A stretch of 64,000 nucleotides of DNA, from the NCBI GenBank assembly GCA_040218145.1, contig JAVJQK010000102.1, positions 1-64,000 of the forward strand. The letters are read 5' to 3'. The DNA comes from Sandaracinaceae bacterium. GTDB taxonomy: Bacteria; Myxococcota_A; Polyangia; Polyangiales; Sandaracinaceae. This document shows positions 26,047-34,769 of the stretch, one piece after another (position 1 is the first letter of the stretch; the number at the start of each line of letters is the position of its first letter). The notes below the pieces were generated by a model. It had not been told where the DNA came from and ran no database searches. It was given only the letters and a program-made list of their open reading frames with translations. A program made the position numbers and the translations under genes.

Positions 26047-27585
26047 TCAGTCGGTCGCGCCCGACTCGGGCTCCGGCTCGTCGTCGTCTCCCTCGGGGGC
26101 CGGGGCGACGGGGATCTGGGTGAGCTCGCGCTGGAGCTCGCGGACCTGACGTCGATAGCGGCCGAGGTAGGCCGAGGACATCATGCGGCCGGGGCCGTTG
26201 AGCTCCGCCTGCGGATCGATGAAGCGGCCGTGTCGCTTGAGCCCGAAGTGCAGGTGCGGGCCCGTGGAGCGGCCGGTCGAGCCGACGTAGCCGATCACCT
26301 GCCGCTGGGTGACGGTGTCGCCCTGTGAGAGCCCCGAGGCGAAGCGGCTGAGGTGGGCGTAGTGGGTCTCGTAGCCGTTGGCGTGACGGATCGAGACGAG
26401 GTTCCCGTTGGCGCCGCGCGGACCGATCACGGTGATGGTGCCGTCGGCCGCGGCCCAGACCGGGGTGCCCGTGCTGGCCGCGTAGTCGACCCCGTTGTGG
26501 GGGTGGATGCGGCGGAGGATCGGGTGCATCCGGCGCGGATCGAAGGGCGAGCTGATGTGGTCGTAGCGGAGCGGCGTGCGCAGCCATCCGCCGTGCACCG
26601 CGCGCCCGGTCTCGTCGTAGAAGTCGCCCGAGCCCTCGCGCGGCTCGTAGAAGAAGGCCTGGTGGTGCCCGAGCCGCTGCCCGTTCACCTCGAGCGCGTG
26701 CACGGTGCCGTAGCGGAGCAGCTCTCCGCCGACCCGCTCCTCGTCGACGATGATCCGGAAGGTGTCGCCCGCGCGGGTGTGGGTGTTGAAGTTCACCTCG
26801 CGCGCGAAGGTCTCCACGAACACGCCGACGAGGGTGCGGCCGAGGCCGACGCGCTCGAGGGCGCTGCCGAGCGAGGAGCGGATGGTGCCGCCGCGGCGGA
26901 TGCGCACGCGCTCGATCGGGATGGGCACCTGCCGACCGACCAGCGTGCCCTCGTCGTCGCGGGTCGCCTCGTAGATCTGCGTGATGCTCGCGTTGTAGGT
27001 GAAGCGGCGGAGGGTGCCGTCCTCGTTCCGCACGAAGATCATCTCGTGCCCCGGGCGGCAGCGGCGGAAGTCCATGACGCCGTCGAGCGCGGCGATCAGG
27101 GCGTCCGCCTCCTCTCCGGTGCAGCCCGCGTCCACCAGGGCCGGTCGGAAGCCGCGCGCGTCTCCGAAGGGGCGCACGGTGCGCGTGGCGCCGTCCTCGA
27201 GCTCTTCGGTCGGGGCGGGCGTCGCGGCCGCCTCGGCCTCGGGCTCGGTCGGCGCCTCGGGCTCGGTGGCTCCGCCCGGGGCGACGGCCTCCGCGGTCTC
27301 CGCCCACGAGCCGGGCTCCGGCGCCGCGGCGGCTCCCTCGAGCGAGGCCTCGTCCGCGGAGTCGCCCGCGCCGTCACCCGAGAGGCCCGGGTAGACGAAC
27401 AGCGCGACGAGCCCCAGGACGAGCAACAGCCCTCCGGCTCCCAGGGCGACGGCTCGCTTCAAGCGCGTCGAGCGGACGTCGTCGCGCAGGAGCGGGATGT
27501 CGACCGAGGGGAGCGGACGGTGCTGTACCTCGTCCCGGACCTCCGGCATGCCGCGGAGGGTGACAGCGGGGCGGGGAGGGCGCAA
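26047..27585 (-). CDS. M23-family peptidoglycan peptidase, membrane anchored
   Basis: A 512 aa protein (500 aa if it begins at the ATG at 27549). A cytoplasmic tail of about 44 residues is followed by one membrane helix, then an Ala/Pro/Glu-rich linker (about 70-125). A domain like the N-terminal part of MepM/OapA endopeptidases comes next. The C-terminal M23 (LytM) domain has zinc ligands in HNGVDYAAS and HLHFG, and YETHYAHLS between them. The ligands are intact, so it should cleave cell-wall cross-links. It lies on the same strand as threonine dehydratase upstream and the surface protein downstream. Confidence 0.92.
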   Translation of the reverse strand: MRPPRPAVTLRGMPEVRDEVQHRPLPSVDIPLLRDDVRSTRLKRAVALGAGGLLLVLGLVALFVYPGLSGDGAGDSADEASLEGAAAAPEPGSWAETAEAVAPGGATEPEAPTEPEAEAAATPAPTEELEDGATRTVRPFGDARGFRPALVDAGCTGEEADALIAALDGVMDFRRCRPGHEMIFVRNEDGTLRRFTYNASITQIYEATRDDEGTLVGRQVPIPIERVRIRRGGTIRSSLGSALERVGLGRTLVGVFVETFAREVNFNTHTRAGDTFRIIVDEERVGGELLRYGTVHALEVNGQRLGHHQAFFYEPREGSGDFYDETGRAVHGGWLRTPLRYDHISSPFDPRRMHPILRRIHPHNGVDYAASTGTPVWAAADGTITVIGPRGANGNLVSIRHANGYETHYAHLSRFASGLSQGDTVTQRQVIGYVGSTGRSTGPHLHFGLKRHGRFIDPQAELNGPGRMMSSAYLGRYRRQVRELQRELTQIPVAPAPEGDDDEPEPESGATD

Positions 27586-27633
27586 CGGACGGCGTGAGCC
27601 CGGCCAGACGCCCCCGAGCAGTGGCCCGTCGGC

Positions 27634-28599
27634 TCAGGCGTCGAAGAGCCCGATCGACCAGCGGAGCGTGTCGCGATCGATGTTGTGCCCGCTGTGCACG
27701 AGGACGACCTTCTTCCGCGCGAGCTCGTGCCGGAGCTTGTACGCGGCGGCGTAGGTCGCGGCCGCGGCGCCCTCGGCCACGTTGTGGGTCGTCTCGAGCG
27801 CGGTGCGGACCGCCTCCCGCATCTCGTCCTCGGTCACGAGCACGATCCGGTCGATCTTGTCCTTGACGATCTCGAACGGCATCTCGAACGCGAAGCGGGT
27901 CGCGAGCCCGTCGGCGAAGGTGTCCGCGCTCTCGATCTCGAGCGGCTTGCCCGCCTCGAGGCTCTTGGCCAGCGCGCACGCCCGCTCCGCCTGCACGCCG
28001 ATGATCTCGACGTCCGGCTTGAGGGTGCGCAGCGCGATGACGGTGCCGCTGATGAGGCTGCCGCCCCCGATGGGCACGATGATCGCGTCCAGATCCGGCA
28101 GCTCCTCCGCGACCTCCATCGCGTAGGTGCCGACCCCCGCGATGAGGAGCGGCTCGTTGGCCGGGTGCACGTAGCGGAGCAGCTCGTTGTCGGCGTGCGC
28201 CTCGGCCTCCGCGCGGGCCTCGTCGAAGTCGCGGCCGTGGACCACGACCTCACCCCCGAGCGCGTCCATGATCGCGTTCTTCTCGGGGTTGTTGCCCTTC
28301 GGCACGTAGATCACCGCGCGGGACCCGAAGGTCCGGGCGGACCACGCGAGCGAGAGCCCGTGGTTGCCGCGGGTGGCGGTGATGACCCCGCGCGCGCGCT
28401 GCTGGTCGGTCAGGTTGGCGAAGAGGTTGACGCCTCCGCGCACCTTGAACGCGCCGATGGGCAGGTGGTTCTCGTGCTTGACGTAGGCGTCGAAGCCGAG
28501 CCGCCCGCTCAGGAGCGTGTAGCGGTACAGAGGGGTGCGGGGCAGGTAGCGGTGAACGACCGGCCACGCGCGGAGGATCTCGGGGAATTCGACGGGCAT
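27634..28599 (-). CDS. Threonine/serine dehydratase (PLP-dependent)
   Basis: A 321 aa fold-type II PLP enzyme that deaminates threonine to 2-oxobutyrate or serine to pyruvate. The PLP lysine is K52 in GAFKVRGG, and the cofactor phosphate is held by GGGSLISG. At this length it lacks the C-terminal ACT-like regulatory domain of biosynthetic IlvA, so it resembles catabolic or serine-racemase-like members. It is followed by the M23 peptidase gene after 48 bp. Confidence 0.9.
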   Translation of the reverse strand: MPVEFPEILRAWPVVHRYLPRTPLYRYTLLSGRLGFDAYVKHENHLPIGAFKVRGGVNLFANLTDQQRARGVITATRGNHGLSLAWSARTFGSRAVIYVPKGNNPEKNAIMDALGGEVVVHGRDFDEARAEAEAHADNELLRYVHPANEPLLIAGVGTYAMEVAEELPDLDAIIVPIGGGSLISGTVIALRTLKPDVEIIGVQAERACALAKSLEAGKPLEIESADTFADGLATRFAFEMPFEIVKDKIDRIVLVTEDEMREAVRTALETTHNVAEGAAAATYAAAYKLRHELARKKVVLVHSGHNIDRDTLRWSIGLFDA

Positions 28600-28675
28600 G
28601 AGCTCGCGGACCTCGATTCGCGGGTGCGCGAGGATAGCAGGCTCGGGCCGCCTCGGCCTCTTTGTGATCCGTCGC

Positions 28676-28704
28676 TTGACAGGTCTCGAGCCCGGCGGTA
28701 ATCA
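28676..28704 (+). promoter_or_regulatory. Promoter of tRNA-Val
   Basis: TTGACA (28676-28681), 17 bp, TAATCA (28699-28704), 46 bp before the mature tRNA 5' end. This is a near-consensus promoter. Confidence 0.7.
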
Positions 28705-28749
28705 CTCGCTCCGTTTCGCGGCCGGGCTCTCTCCGGCCCGGAAGACCGA

Positions 28750-28821
28750 AGGCACGTAGCTCAGTGGTAGAGCACTACCTTGACACGGTAGTGGTCGGCG
28801 GTTCGACCCCGCCCGTGCCTA
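28750..28821 (+). tRNA. tRNA-Val (anticodon GAC)
   Basis: A complete cloverleaf: 7 bp acceptor (AGGCACG/CGTGCCT), D-arm GCTC/GAGC, anticodon stem CTACC/GGTAG with loop TTGACAC giving anticodon GAC, T-arm GGCGG/CCGCC with TTCGACC. The discriminator is A; CCA is not encoded. Confidence 0.95.
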
Positions 28822-29145
28822 ACCCGCGCCGCCTCCCATCAGAGGCCCTCCCTCAGAGGTCACGGCGCATTCACCCACCGTGCACCAACCCATCCCCCGC
28901 CAGCCCGCCCCGCTCACATGAGCGCCGCTCCCAGGATTCCTCGGAGCGATCGCGTGGCGCGCTCATGATGTCGGGATGCGACGCGCCTGCTCGGCGCGGT
29001 CGAGGCTCGGATGGCGTGGGTTCCGCGACGGCTCTTGTAGTCCGCGGCCGTAGGTTTCATCATCGCGTGGCTCACCCGAGTGGGTGCACCCGCGCGCATC
29101 GCGTCCATCGAAGGGCAGCGCCCTTCCAGCAGGAGGTAGAGAGTC
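28822..29145. other. Non-coding leader between tRNA-Val and infC
   Basis: 324 bp without a supportable gene. It ends with the strong ribosome binding site AGGAGG at 29131-29136, which serves the ATC start codon of infC. An in-frame TAG at 29137 closes the infC frame upstream. I see no convincing -35/-10 pair. Confidence 0.6.
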
Positions 29146-29838
29146 ATCGGTAGGCGTCGTTTCGATCCGCGTCGGCAGCAGTTCTCCGGCCCCCGCATCA
29201 ATGACCGCATTCGCGTGCCGGAGGTCCGTGTGATCGGCGCCGAAGGCGAGATGCTCGGCATCATGGCCACCATCGACGCGAAGAAGCTCGCGCGCTCGAA
29301 GGAGCTCGATCTGGTCGAGGTCAATCCCAAGGCCCAGCCGCCTGTCTGCAAGGTGATGGACTTCGGGAAGTACAAGTACGAGGAGTCCAAGAAGAAGCGG
29401 GCCTCTCGGAAGGCCCAGGTCCAGGTGGAGCTCAAGGAGGTCAAGCTCCGTCCGAAGACGGACGAGCACGATCTCGAGTTCAAGGTGAAGCACGCGCGTC
29501 GCTTCCTCGAGGAGGGCAACAAGGTGAAGGTCACCTGCCGCTTCCGGGGGCGCGAGATCACCCACCCCGAGACCGCTCGTCGGCAGCTCGACTACATGAT
29601 GGAGCAGTGCATCGACATCGCCATCATGGAGCAGCAGCCCCGCATGGAGGGGCGGACGATGACCTGCATCATCGCCCCCAAGCAGGAGATCCGTGCGCGC
29701 GTGGTGGCCCAGGCCGCTCACGCCGCGAAGGAGGCCCTGCGTCGCGCCGAGGGCGACAAGGGCGGCCGCCGTGACACGTCGTCGGACGACGATGGAGATG
29801 GCGACGACGACGACGGGCGCGGCGAAGAAGAAGAGTAG
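29146..29838 (+). CDS. infC: Translation initiation factor IF-3, AUC start codon
   Basis: A 230 aa IF-3 that keeps ribosomal subunits apart and checks the initiator codon. The conserved N-terminus (GPRINDRIRVPEVRVIG) lies upstream of the first standard start (GTG 29215), so the start must be earlier. The frame opens after TAG at 29137 and contains no ATG, GTG or TTG before 29215. The ATC at 29146 sits 9 nt after AGGAGG. Non-AUG starts (AUU in E. coli) let IF-3 repress its own translation, so the same autoregulation is expected here. The C-terminus carries an acidic, Asp/Glu-rich extension beyond the usual IF-3 end. rpmI and rplT follow. Confidence 0.92.
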   Translation: MGRRRFDPRRQQFSGPRINDRIRVPEVRVIGAEGEMLGIMATIDAKKLARSKELDLVEVNPKAQPPVCKVMDFGKYKYEESKKKRASRKAQVQVELKEVKLRPKTDEHDLEFKVKHARRFLEEGNKVKVTCRFRGREITHPETARRQLDYMMEQCIDIAIMEQQPRMEGRTMTCIIAPKQEIRARVVAQAAHAAKEALRRAEGDKGGRRDTSSDDDGDGDDDDGRGEEEE

Positions 29839-29950
29839 CCGTTCGGCGGCCACCGCCGCTTGACGCAGCCCAGAACCCCTGCAAGAACTCCGGACCCCGC
29901 GCGGGGCCGCGTGCGCGCTGGCCTCCGCGTTCACCCAAGGGAGCTGTCTG

Positions 29951-30148
29951 ATGCCCAAGATGAAGACCCACAGTGGCGCCAAGAAGCGCTTCAAGGTCAC
30001 CGGTACGGGTCGCGTTCGACGCGGCAAGGCCAACAAGAGCCACATGATGATCGGCAAGGCCAAGCGCCGACTTCGCCGGCTTCGCAAGAACGACATGGTC
30101 GACAAGGCCGACGAGCGCAACGTCCTTCGCATGCTGGCGAAGGCCTGA
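29951..30148 (+). CDS. rpmI: 50S ribosomal protein L35
   Basis: A 65 aa basic protein beginning [20 protein letters not shown], the L35 signature. A GGGAG-type ribosome binding site precedes the ATG. It lies in the invariant infC-rpmI-rplT order, 12 bp before rplT. Confidence 0.97.
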   Translation: MPKMKTHSGAKKRFKVTGTGRVRRGKANKSHMMIGKAKRRLRRLRKNDMVDKADERNVLRMLAKA

Positions 30149-30160
30149 GGGAGACGCGAA

Positions 30161-30508
30161 ATGCCCAGAGCCAAGCGTGGTTTCAAGGCGCGTCGTCGCC
30201 GCAAGAAGGTCCTCAAGCACGCCCGTGGATTCTACGGGGCGCGCAGCCGCATCTTCGGTGACGCCGTCGAGCAGGTGCGCCGTGCGTGGCGCGAGTCGTA
30301 CATCGGCCGCCGCCGCAAGAAGCGCGACTTCCGTCGCCTGTGGATCATCCGCATCAACGCCGCGGCGCGCCTTCACGGCATGACCTACAGCAAGCTGATG
30401 CACCGTCTGAAGGCGTCCGACGTGGCGCTCGATCGCAAGATCCTCGCGGACCTCGCCCTGCGCGATCCGGGTGGCTTCAAGGCGGTCGTCGACGCGGTCG
30501 CCGGCTGA
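30161..30508 (+). CDS. rplT: 50S ribosomal protein L20
   Basis: A 115 aa L20, needed for early large-subunit assembly. It has the basic N-terminal helix (RAKRGFKARRRRKKVLKHAR) and the globular C-terminal domain with YSKLMHRLKASDVALDRKILA. In other bacteria L20 represses its own operon. A terminator-like hairpin follows at 30548. Confidence 0.97.
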   Translation: MPRAKRGFKARRRRKKVLKHARGFYGARSRIFGDAVEQVRRAWRESYIGRRRKKRDFRRLWIIRINAAARLHGMTYSKLMHRLKASDVALDRKILADLALRDPGGFKAVVDAVAG

Positions 30509-30547
30509 GCGAGCCTCGAGTCGAGCCGGCAGAACGTGTCGATGGAT

Positions 30548-30580
30548 GCCCGCTGCGGTCGCACCGCAGCGGGCTTCCTC
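30548..30580 (+). terminator. Terminator or attenuator between rplT and pheS
   Basis: A perfect 12 bp stem (GCCCGCTGCGGT/ACCGCAGCGGGC, three-base loop) at 30548-30574 is followed by TTCCTC. It lies 42 bp before pheS, so it may stop most rplT transcripts or act as an attenuator. The U-tract is short. Confidence 0.65.
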
Positions 30581-30615
30581 GCATCAGGGATCTCACCTCC
30601 AGGGAAGTCAGGTCG

Positions 30616-31719
30616 ATGAGCGAATCCGAAGCGGTGGAACAGTTCGAGCGGGGTCTGTCGGCCGTGGCGGGCGCGCAGGCGAGCGCCTTCGCGGACGCGA
30701 AGTCCGAGCAGGCGCTGCGCGAGGCGAACGCGAAGCTGGTCGGTCCGCAGGGGGAGCTGACCAAGCTCCTCAAGCTGATGCCGAAGCTGCCGAAGGATCG
30801 GCGGCGCGAGCTCGGCCAGAGGGCGAACGCGGTCAAGACGGAGATCCAGAAGGCGTTCGAGGGCGCCCTGGAGCAGCTGGCGCGCGCCGAGCGGGAGGCC
30901 GAGCTGACCGGGCCCGCGCTCGACGTGACGCTCCCCGGCCGGAACGTGCGCCGCGGTCGCCTGCACCCGCTGACCCGCACGATCCACGAGCTGATGGACG
31001 TCTTCGTGGCCCTCGGCTTCGACGTCGCCGACGCCCCCGAGATCGACTTCGCGTCCCACAACTTCGACAAGCTCGGCTTCCCGCCCGATCACCCCGCGAC
31101 GGACATGCAGGACAGCTTCTTCGTGAAGCGGCCGGACGGAAAGCCGGATCTCGACGTCGTGCTCCGGACGCACACGACGACCATCCAGGTCCACCAGATG
31201 AAGGATCGCGAGCCGCCGATGGCCGTGATCTGCCCCGGCGCGGTCTACCGCCGGGACGACGACGCGACGCACTCGCCGATGTTCGCCCAGATCGACGGCT
31301 TCGCGGTCGACGAGGGGCTGACGTTCGCCCACCTCAAGGGCGTGCTCACCGCGTTCGTGCGGCGCCTCTTCGGCGAGGTGGTGCCGGTGCGCTTCCGCCC
31401 GAGCTACTTCCCCTTCGTCGAGCCGGGCGCCGAGCTCGACATGGGCTGCGTGTTCTGCGAGCCGTGGACCGAGGCCGGCTCGGCGACCCAGCGGGATCGC
31501 ACTCGAGCTTGCCGCGTGTGCAAGGGCACCGGGTGGATGGAGATCCTCGGCTGCGGGATGATTCACCCCGTCGTCTTCGAGGGCCTCGGCATCGACCCGC
31601 AGCGCTACACCGGCTTCGCGTTCGGCATGGGCATCGACCGGATCGCCATGCTCCGCCACGGGGTGGCGAACATTCGCCTCCTCTACGAGAACGACCCGCG
31701 CTTCCTCTCCCAGCTCTGA
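30616..31719 (+). CDS. pheS: Phenylalanine-tRNA ligase alpha subunit
   Basis: A 367 aa catalytic subunit of the alpha2-beta2 PheRS. The N-terminal coiled-coil arm is followed by class II motifs: motif 2 around AVYRRDDDATHSPMFAQIDG and motif 3 GFAFGMGIDRIAMLRHG. A loop at about 278-302 contains two CxxC pairs (C278/C281 and C299/C302), a likely zinc-binding insert. The ATG at 30616 is chosen because homology begins there; upstream in-frame sequence overlaps rplT and the hairpin. pheT follows after 16 bp. Confidence 0.97.
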   Translation: MSESEAVEQFERGLSAVAGAQASAFADAKSEQALREANAKLVGPQGELTKLLKLMPKLPKDRRRELGQRANAVKTEIQKAFEGALEQLARAEREAELTGPALDVTLPGRNVRRGRLHPLTRTIHELMDVFVALGFDVADAPEIDFASHNFDKLGFPPDHPATDMQDSFFVKRPDGKPDLDVVLRTHTTTIQVHQMKDREPPMAVICPGAVYRRDDDATHSPMFAQIDGFAVDEGLTFAHLKGVLTAFVRRLFGEVVPVRFRPSYFPFVEPGAELDMGCVFCEPWTEAGSATQRDRTRACRVCKGTGWMEILGCGMIHPVVFEGLGIDPQRYTGFAFGMGIDRIAMLRHGVANIRLLYENDPRFLSQL

Positions 31720-31735
31720 CGAACGGAAACGAACG

Positions 31736-34246
31736 ATGAAGGCATCTCATCGCTGGTTGTGCGAGCTCTCGGGCGTCGACGCGACGCCCGCCGAGGTCGC
31801 GGAGCGGCTGACGCGGCTCGGGCTCGAGGTGGAGGACGTGGAGGTGCACGGCCAGCACCTCGACCACGTCGTCGTCGCCGAGGTGCGCGCGGTCGAGGCC
31901 GTGGAGGGCAAGGACAAGCTCCAGCTCGTCACGGTCTGGGACGGGGAGGGCGATCGCAAGGTGATCTGCGGCGCGCCGAACGTGCCCGCGCCCGGCGGCC
32001 GCGTCCTGCTCGCCAAGCCCGGCGCGGTGCTCCCCGGCGACTTCGAGATCGCCGAGCGCGAGGTCGGCGGCGTCGTCTCGAGCGGCATGCTCTGCAGCGA
32101 GACCGAGCTCGAGATCGGCTCGGCCGAGTCGGGCATCGTGGTCCTCGGGCCCGGCGATCCCGGCAAGCCCGGGCAGCTCGCGCGCGACGCGCTCGGCCTC
32201 GAGGATCACGTCTTCGAGATCGGGCTGACCCCGAACCGCCCCGACTGCCTCGGGCACGTCGGTCTGGCCCGCGAGCTCGCGCTCGCCTTCGACGTCTCGT
32301 TCGGGACGCCGAGCCCCGGGTTCCCGACCCGGCTCGTGTCGGGCGTGGCCCGCGAGGAGCTCGCCGAAGAGCTGCCCTTGATCGAGGGCCCGAACGCGCC
32401 CGCGACCGACACGCTCACGCTCGTCGATCCGCGCGAGGGCGTACCGACCGTGGTGCCGATCCGCATCGACGCGCCCGATCGCTGTCCGCGCTACGCGGGC
32501 GGGGTCGTCCAGGGCGTCAAGGTCGGCCCCTCTCCCTTCTGGCTCCGCTACCGCCTCCACGTGCTCGGGGTCCGCTCGATCGACAACGTCGTCGACGTGA
32601 CGAACCTCGTGCTGTTCGAGCTCGGGCACCCGATCCACGCCTTCGACATGGCCCGCCTGCGCGGCCCGGAGATCGTCGTGCGCCTGGCCGAGGAGGGCGA
32701 GAAGATGGCCACCCTCGACGACGTCGAGCGGACCTTCACCGCCGACGATCTCCTGATCTGCGACGGCGGCGGCCCGGTCGCGGTGGCCGGGGTCATGGGC
32801 GGCGCGGACACCGAGATCCGGAAGGACACCCGCGACGTGCTCATCGAGGTCGCGTACTTCGATCCGCGCTCGATCCGGCGCACGAGCCGCCGGGTCGGGC
32901 TCCACACCGACTCGAGCCATCGCTTCGAGCGCGGCGTCGATCCGAACGCGGTGCCGTGGGCGATGCGCCGCGCGGTCTCTCTGCTCTGCGGGCTCGCGGG
33001 AGGCGCCGCGGCGCCCATCGCGCGCGACGTCTACCCCGAGCCGGTGCGGTCGGTGCAGATCGAGCTCGATCCGGCGCACGTGGGCCGACTGATCGGCGCG
33101 CCGATCGAAGACGGCGAGAGCCGCAAGGCGCTCGACGCGATCGGCTGCGCGATCTCCCCCGGCGAGGAGCGGGGCTGGCGGGTCAGCGCGCCGACGTGGC
33201 GCCCCGATCTCGCGCGCCCGGAGGACCTGGTCGAGGAGGTCGCGCGGATCCGCGGCTACGACGCCATCCCGACCGAGCTGCCGCGCGTGCTGCCGTCGGG
33301 GCGCGGCGTGTCGCCACGGCAGCGCGCCGCCCGGCGGCTCAAGGAGGCGGCGGCCGATCTCGGGCTTCTCGAGGCGGTCAACTTCTCGTTCGTCTCCGAG
33401 GCGGACCTCTCCCGGAGCCGCGTGCGCACGGACGCGGTGGCGGTGGCCAACCCCCTCAGCGAGGAGCGCGCGGTGATGCGCACGTCGCTGCTGCCCGGGC
33501 TCCTCTCGGACGTGGGCCGGGCCCGGCGCCATCAGTCTCGTTCGGTGGCACAGTTCGAGGTGGCGCGGGTCTATCTCCCGTCCAGCGAGGCGCTCCCGGA
33601 CGAGCGGCTCGAGCTGGGGCTCGTGCTCGCGGGGGAGCGGATCAGCCACGTCGGCGACGCGGGGCGCTACGACTTCTATGACGGCAAGGGCGCGCTCGAG
33701 TCGATCCTCGAGGCCGCCTTCGGCGTGCGCCCCGAGGTCGCGCTCGACGACTCGCTCGCCGAGACCCACCCCTACCTGCACCCGCGCCGCAGGGCGATCG
33801 TGCGCGTGCGGGGCGCGGTGGTCGGCGCGGTCGGCGAGATCCACCCCGACGTCGGGGACGACTGGGATCTCGACGTGCGCGTCGTCTACGCCACGCTCGG
33901 GGTCGACGTCTTGCTCGACGCGCTGCGCGACGGCGGGCTGCCGCAGGCGCGGCCCCTCCCTCGCTTCCCGGCGGTGACGCGCGACCTCGCGCTCCTCGTG
34001 GCGCGCGAGATGGAGGCGGCCTCGGTGGAGAGCGCGTTGCGTGAAGCGGGCAGCCCGCTCGCCGAGGACGTGCAGCTCTTCGACGTCTACGAGGGCAAGG
34101 GCGTCCCGGAAGGGCAGAAGAGCCTCGCCTATCGCATCGTCTACCGCGACCCGGACGCCACCCTGACGGACAAGCGGGTGGAGAAGGCGCACGCCGCCGT
34201 GAAGAAGGCGGCGACGGCCCAGCTCGGGGCGAGCCTGCGGGAGTGA
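31736..34246 (+). CDS. pheT: Phenylalanine-tRNA ligase beta subunit
   Basis: An 836 aa beta subunit. In order it has an N-terminal tRNA-binding (EMAP-like) domain (about 40-150, with GSAESGIVVL), the B3/B4 editing domain around 210-390, the B5 domain, a catalytic-like module and the C-terminal ferredoxin-like anticodon-binding domain (VTRDLALLV to the end). The length is about normal for this subunit. It is followed by ihfA and merR, an order often conserved in proteobacteria. Confidence 0.97.
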   Translation: MKASHRWLCELSGVDATPAEVAERLTRLGLEVEDVEVHGQHLDHVVVAEVRAVEAVEGKDKLQLVTVWDGEGDRKVICGAPNVPAPGGRVLLAKPGAVLPGDFEIAEREVGGVVSSGMLCSETELEIGSAESGIVVLGPGDPGKPGQLARDALGLEDHVFEIGLTPNRPDCLGHVGLARELALAFDVSFGTPSPGFPTRLVSGVAREELAEELPLIEGPNAPATDTLTLVDPREGVPTVVPIRIDAPDRCPRYAGGVVQGVKVGPSPFWLRYRLHVLGVRSIDNVVDVTNLVLFELGHPIHAFDMARLRGPEIVVRLAEEGEKMATLDDVERTFTADDLLICDGGGPVAVAGVMGGADTEIRKDTRDVLIEVAYFDPRSIRRTSRRVGLHTDSSHRFERGVDPNAVPWAMRRAVSLLCGLAGGAAAPIARDVYPEPVRSVQIELDPAHVGRLIGAPIEDGESRKALDAIGCAISPGEERGWRVSAPTWRPDLARPEDLVEEVARIRGYDAIPTELPRVLPSGRGVSPRQRAARRLKEAAADLGLLEAVNFSFVSEADLSRSRVRTDAVAVANPLSEERAVMRTSLLPGLLSDVGRARRHQSRSVAQFEVARVYLPSSEALPDERLELGLVLAGERISHVGDAGRYDFYDGKGALESILEAAFGVRPEVALDDSLAETHPYLHPRRRAIVRVRGAVVGAVGEIHPDVGDDWDLDVRVVYATLGVDVLLDALRDGGLPQARPLPRFPAVTRDLALLVAREMEAASVESALREAGSPLAEDVQLFDVYEGKGVPEGQKSLAYRIVYRDPDATLTDKRVEKAHAAVKKAATAQLGASLRE

Positions 34247-34255
34247 CGCAGGCGC

Positions 34256-34284
34256 TTGAGATTCCACGGCTTTCGTGATTACCT
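34256..34284 (+). promoter_or_regulatory. Candidate promoter of ihfA
   Basis: TTGAGA (34256-34261), 17 bp, TTACCT (34279-34284), 24 bp before the ATG. It would let ihfA be expressed separately from pheST. Confidence 0.45.
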
Positions 34285-34308
34285 AGGCGTCCGTTGGGAG
34301 GCCGGGCG

Positions 34309-34665
34309 ATGACCAAAGCCGAGATCGTCGACAGCGTCTACGAGAGGGTCGGAGGCTTCTCCAAGAAGGAGGCCGCCGAGGTTGTCGAGGCCGTGTTCGA
34401 CACGATGAAAGAGACGCTCGCCGCAGGCGAGAAGATCAAGATCTCCGGCTTCGGCAACTTCGTCGTGCGCGACAAGAAGCAGCGGGTGGGTCGCAACCCG
34501 CAGACCGGCGCGCCCATCCCGATCTCCGCGCGGCGCGTGCTGACCTTCAAGCCGAGCCAGGTGCTCAAGGGCGTGCTCAACCCGCACCGCGCGGAAGGCG
34601 ACGACGACGTCCGGGCCGACAGCGCGCCCGGTCCGCGCGCCGAACAGCCGCAATCCCACGAGTGA
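34309..34665 (+). CDS. ihfA: Integration host factor alpha subunit
   Basis: A 118 aa DNA-bending protein of the IHF/HU family. It has the family core GEKIKISGFGNFVVRDK and the proline-containing beta-arm RVGRNPQTGAPIPISARRVLTFKPSQVLK. The position after pheT identifies it as the alpha subunit. The C-terminus carries an extra acidic/Pro tail of about 25 residues not found in E. coli IhfA. The ATG at 34309 follows TGGGAGG. Confidence 0.93.
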   Translation: MTKAEIVDSVYERVGGFSKKEAAEVVEAVFDTMKETLAAGEKIKISGFGNFVVRDKKQRVGRNPQTGAPIPISARRVLTFKPSQVLKGVLNPHRAEGDDDVRADSAPGPRAEQPQSHE

Positions 34666-34769
34666 AGCCGCCGAGGGCCCCGTAAAGGGGGCAGCGCGAA
34701 ACGTCCTGAGGCGCGGGGTCCCTCCCGCGTGGTATCCATCCGTCTCTCTCGCGTCCCCGGCTCGCACGC

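Noticed and set aside
29215..29838. infC starting at GTG 29215
   Set aside because: This would remove the conserved IF-3 N-terminal segment that is present in frame upstream, and no ribosome binding site lies before this GTG.
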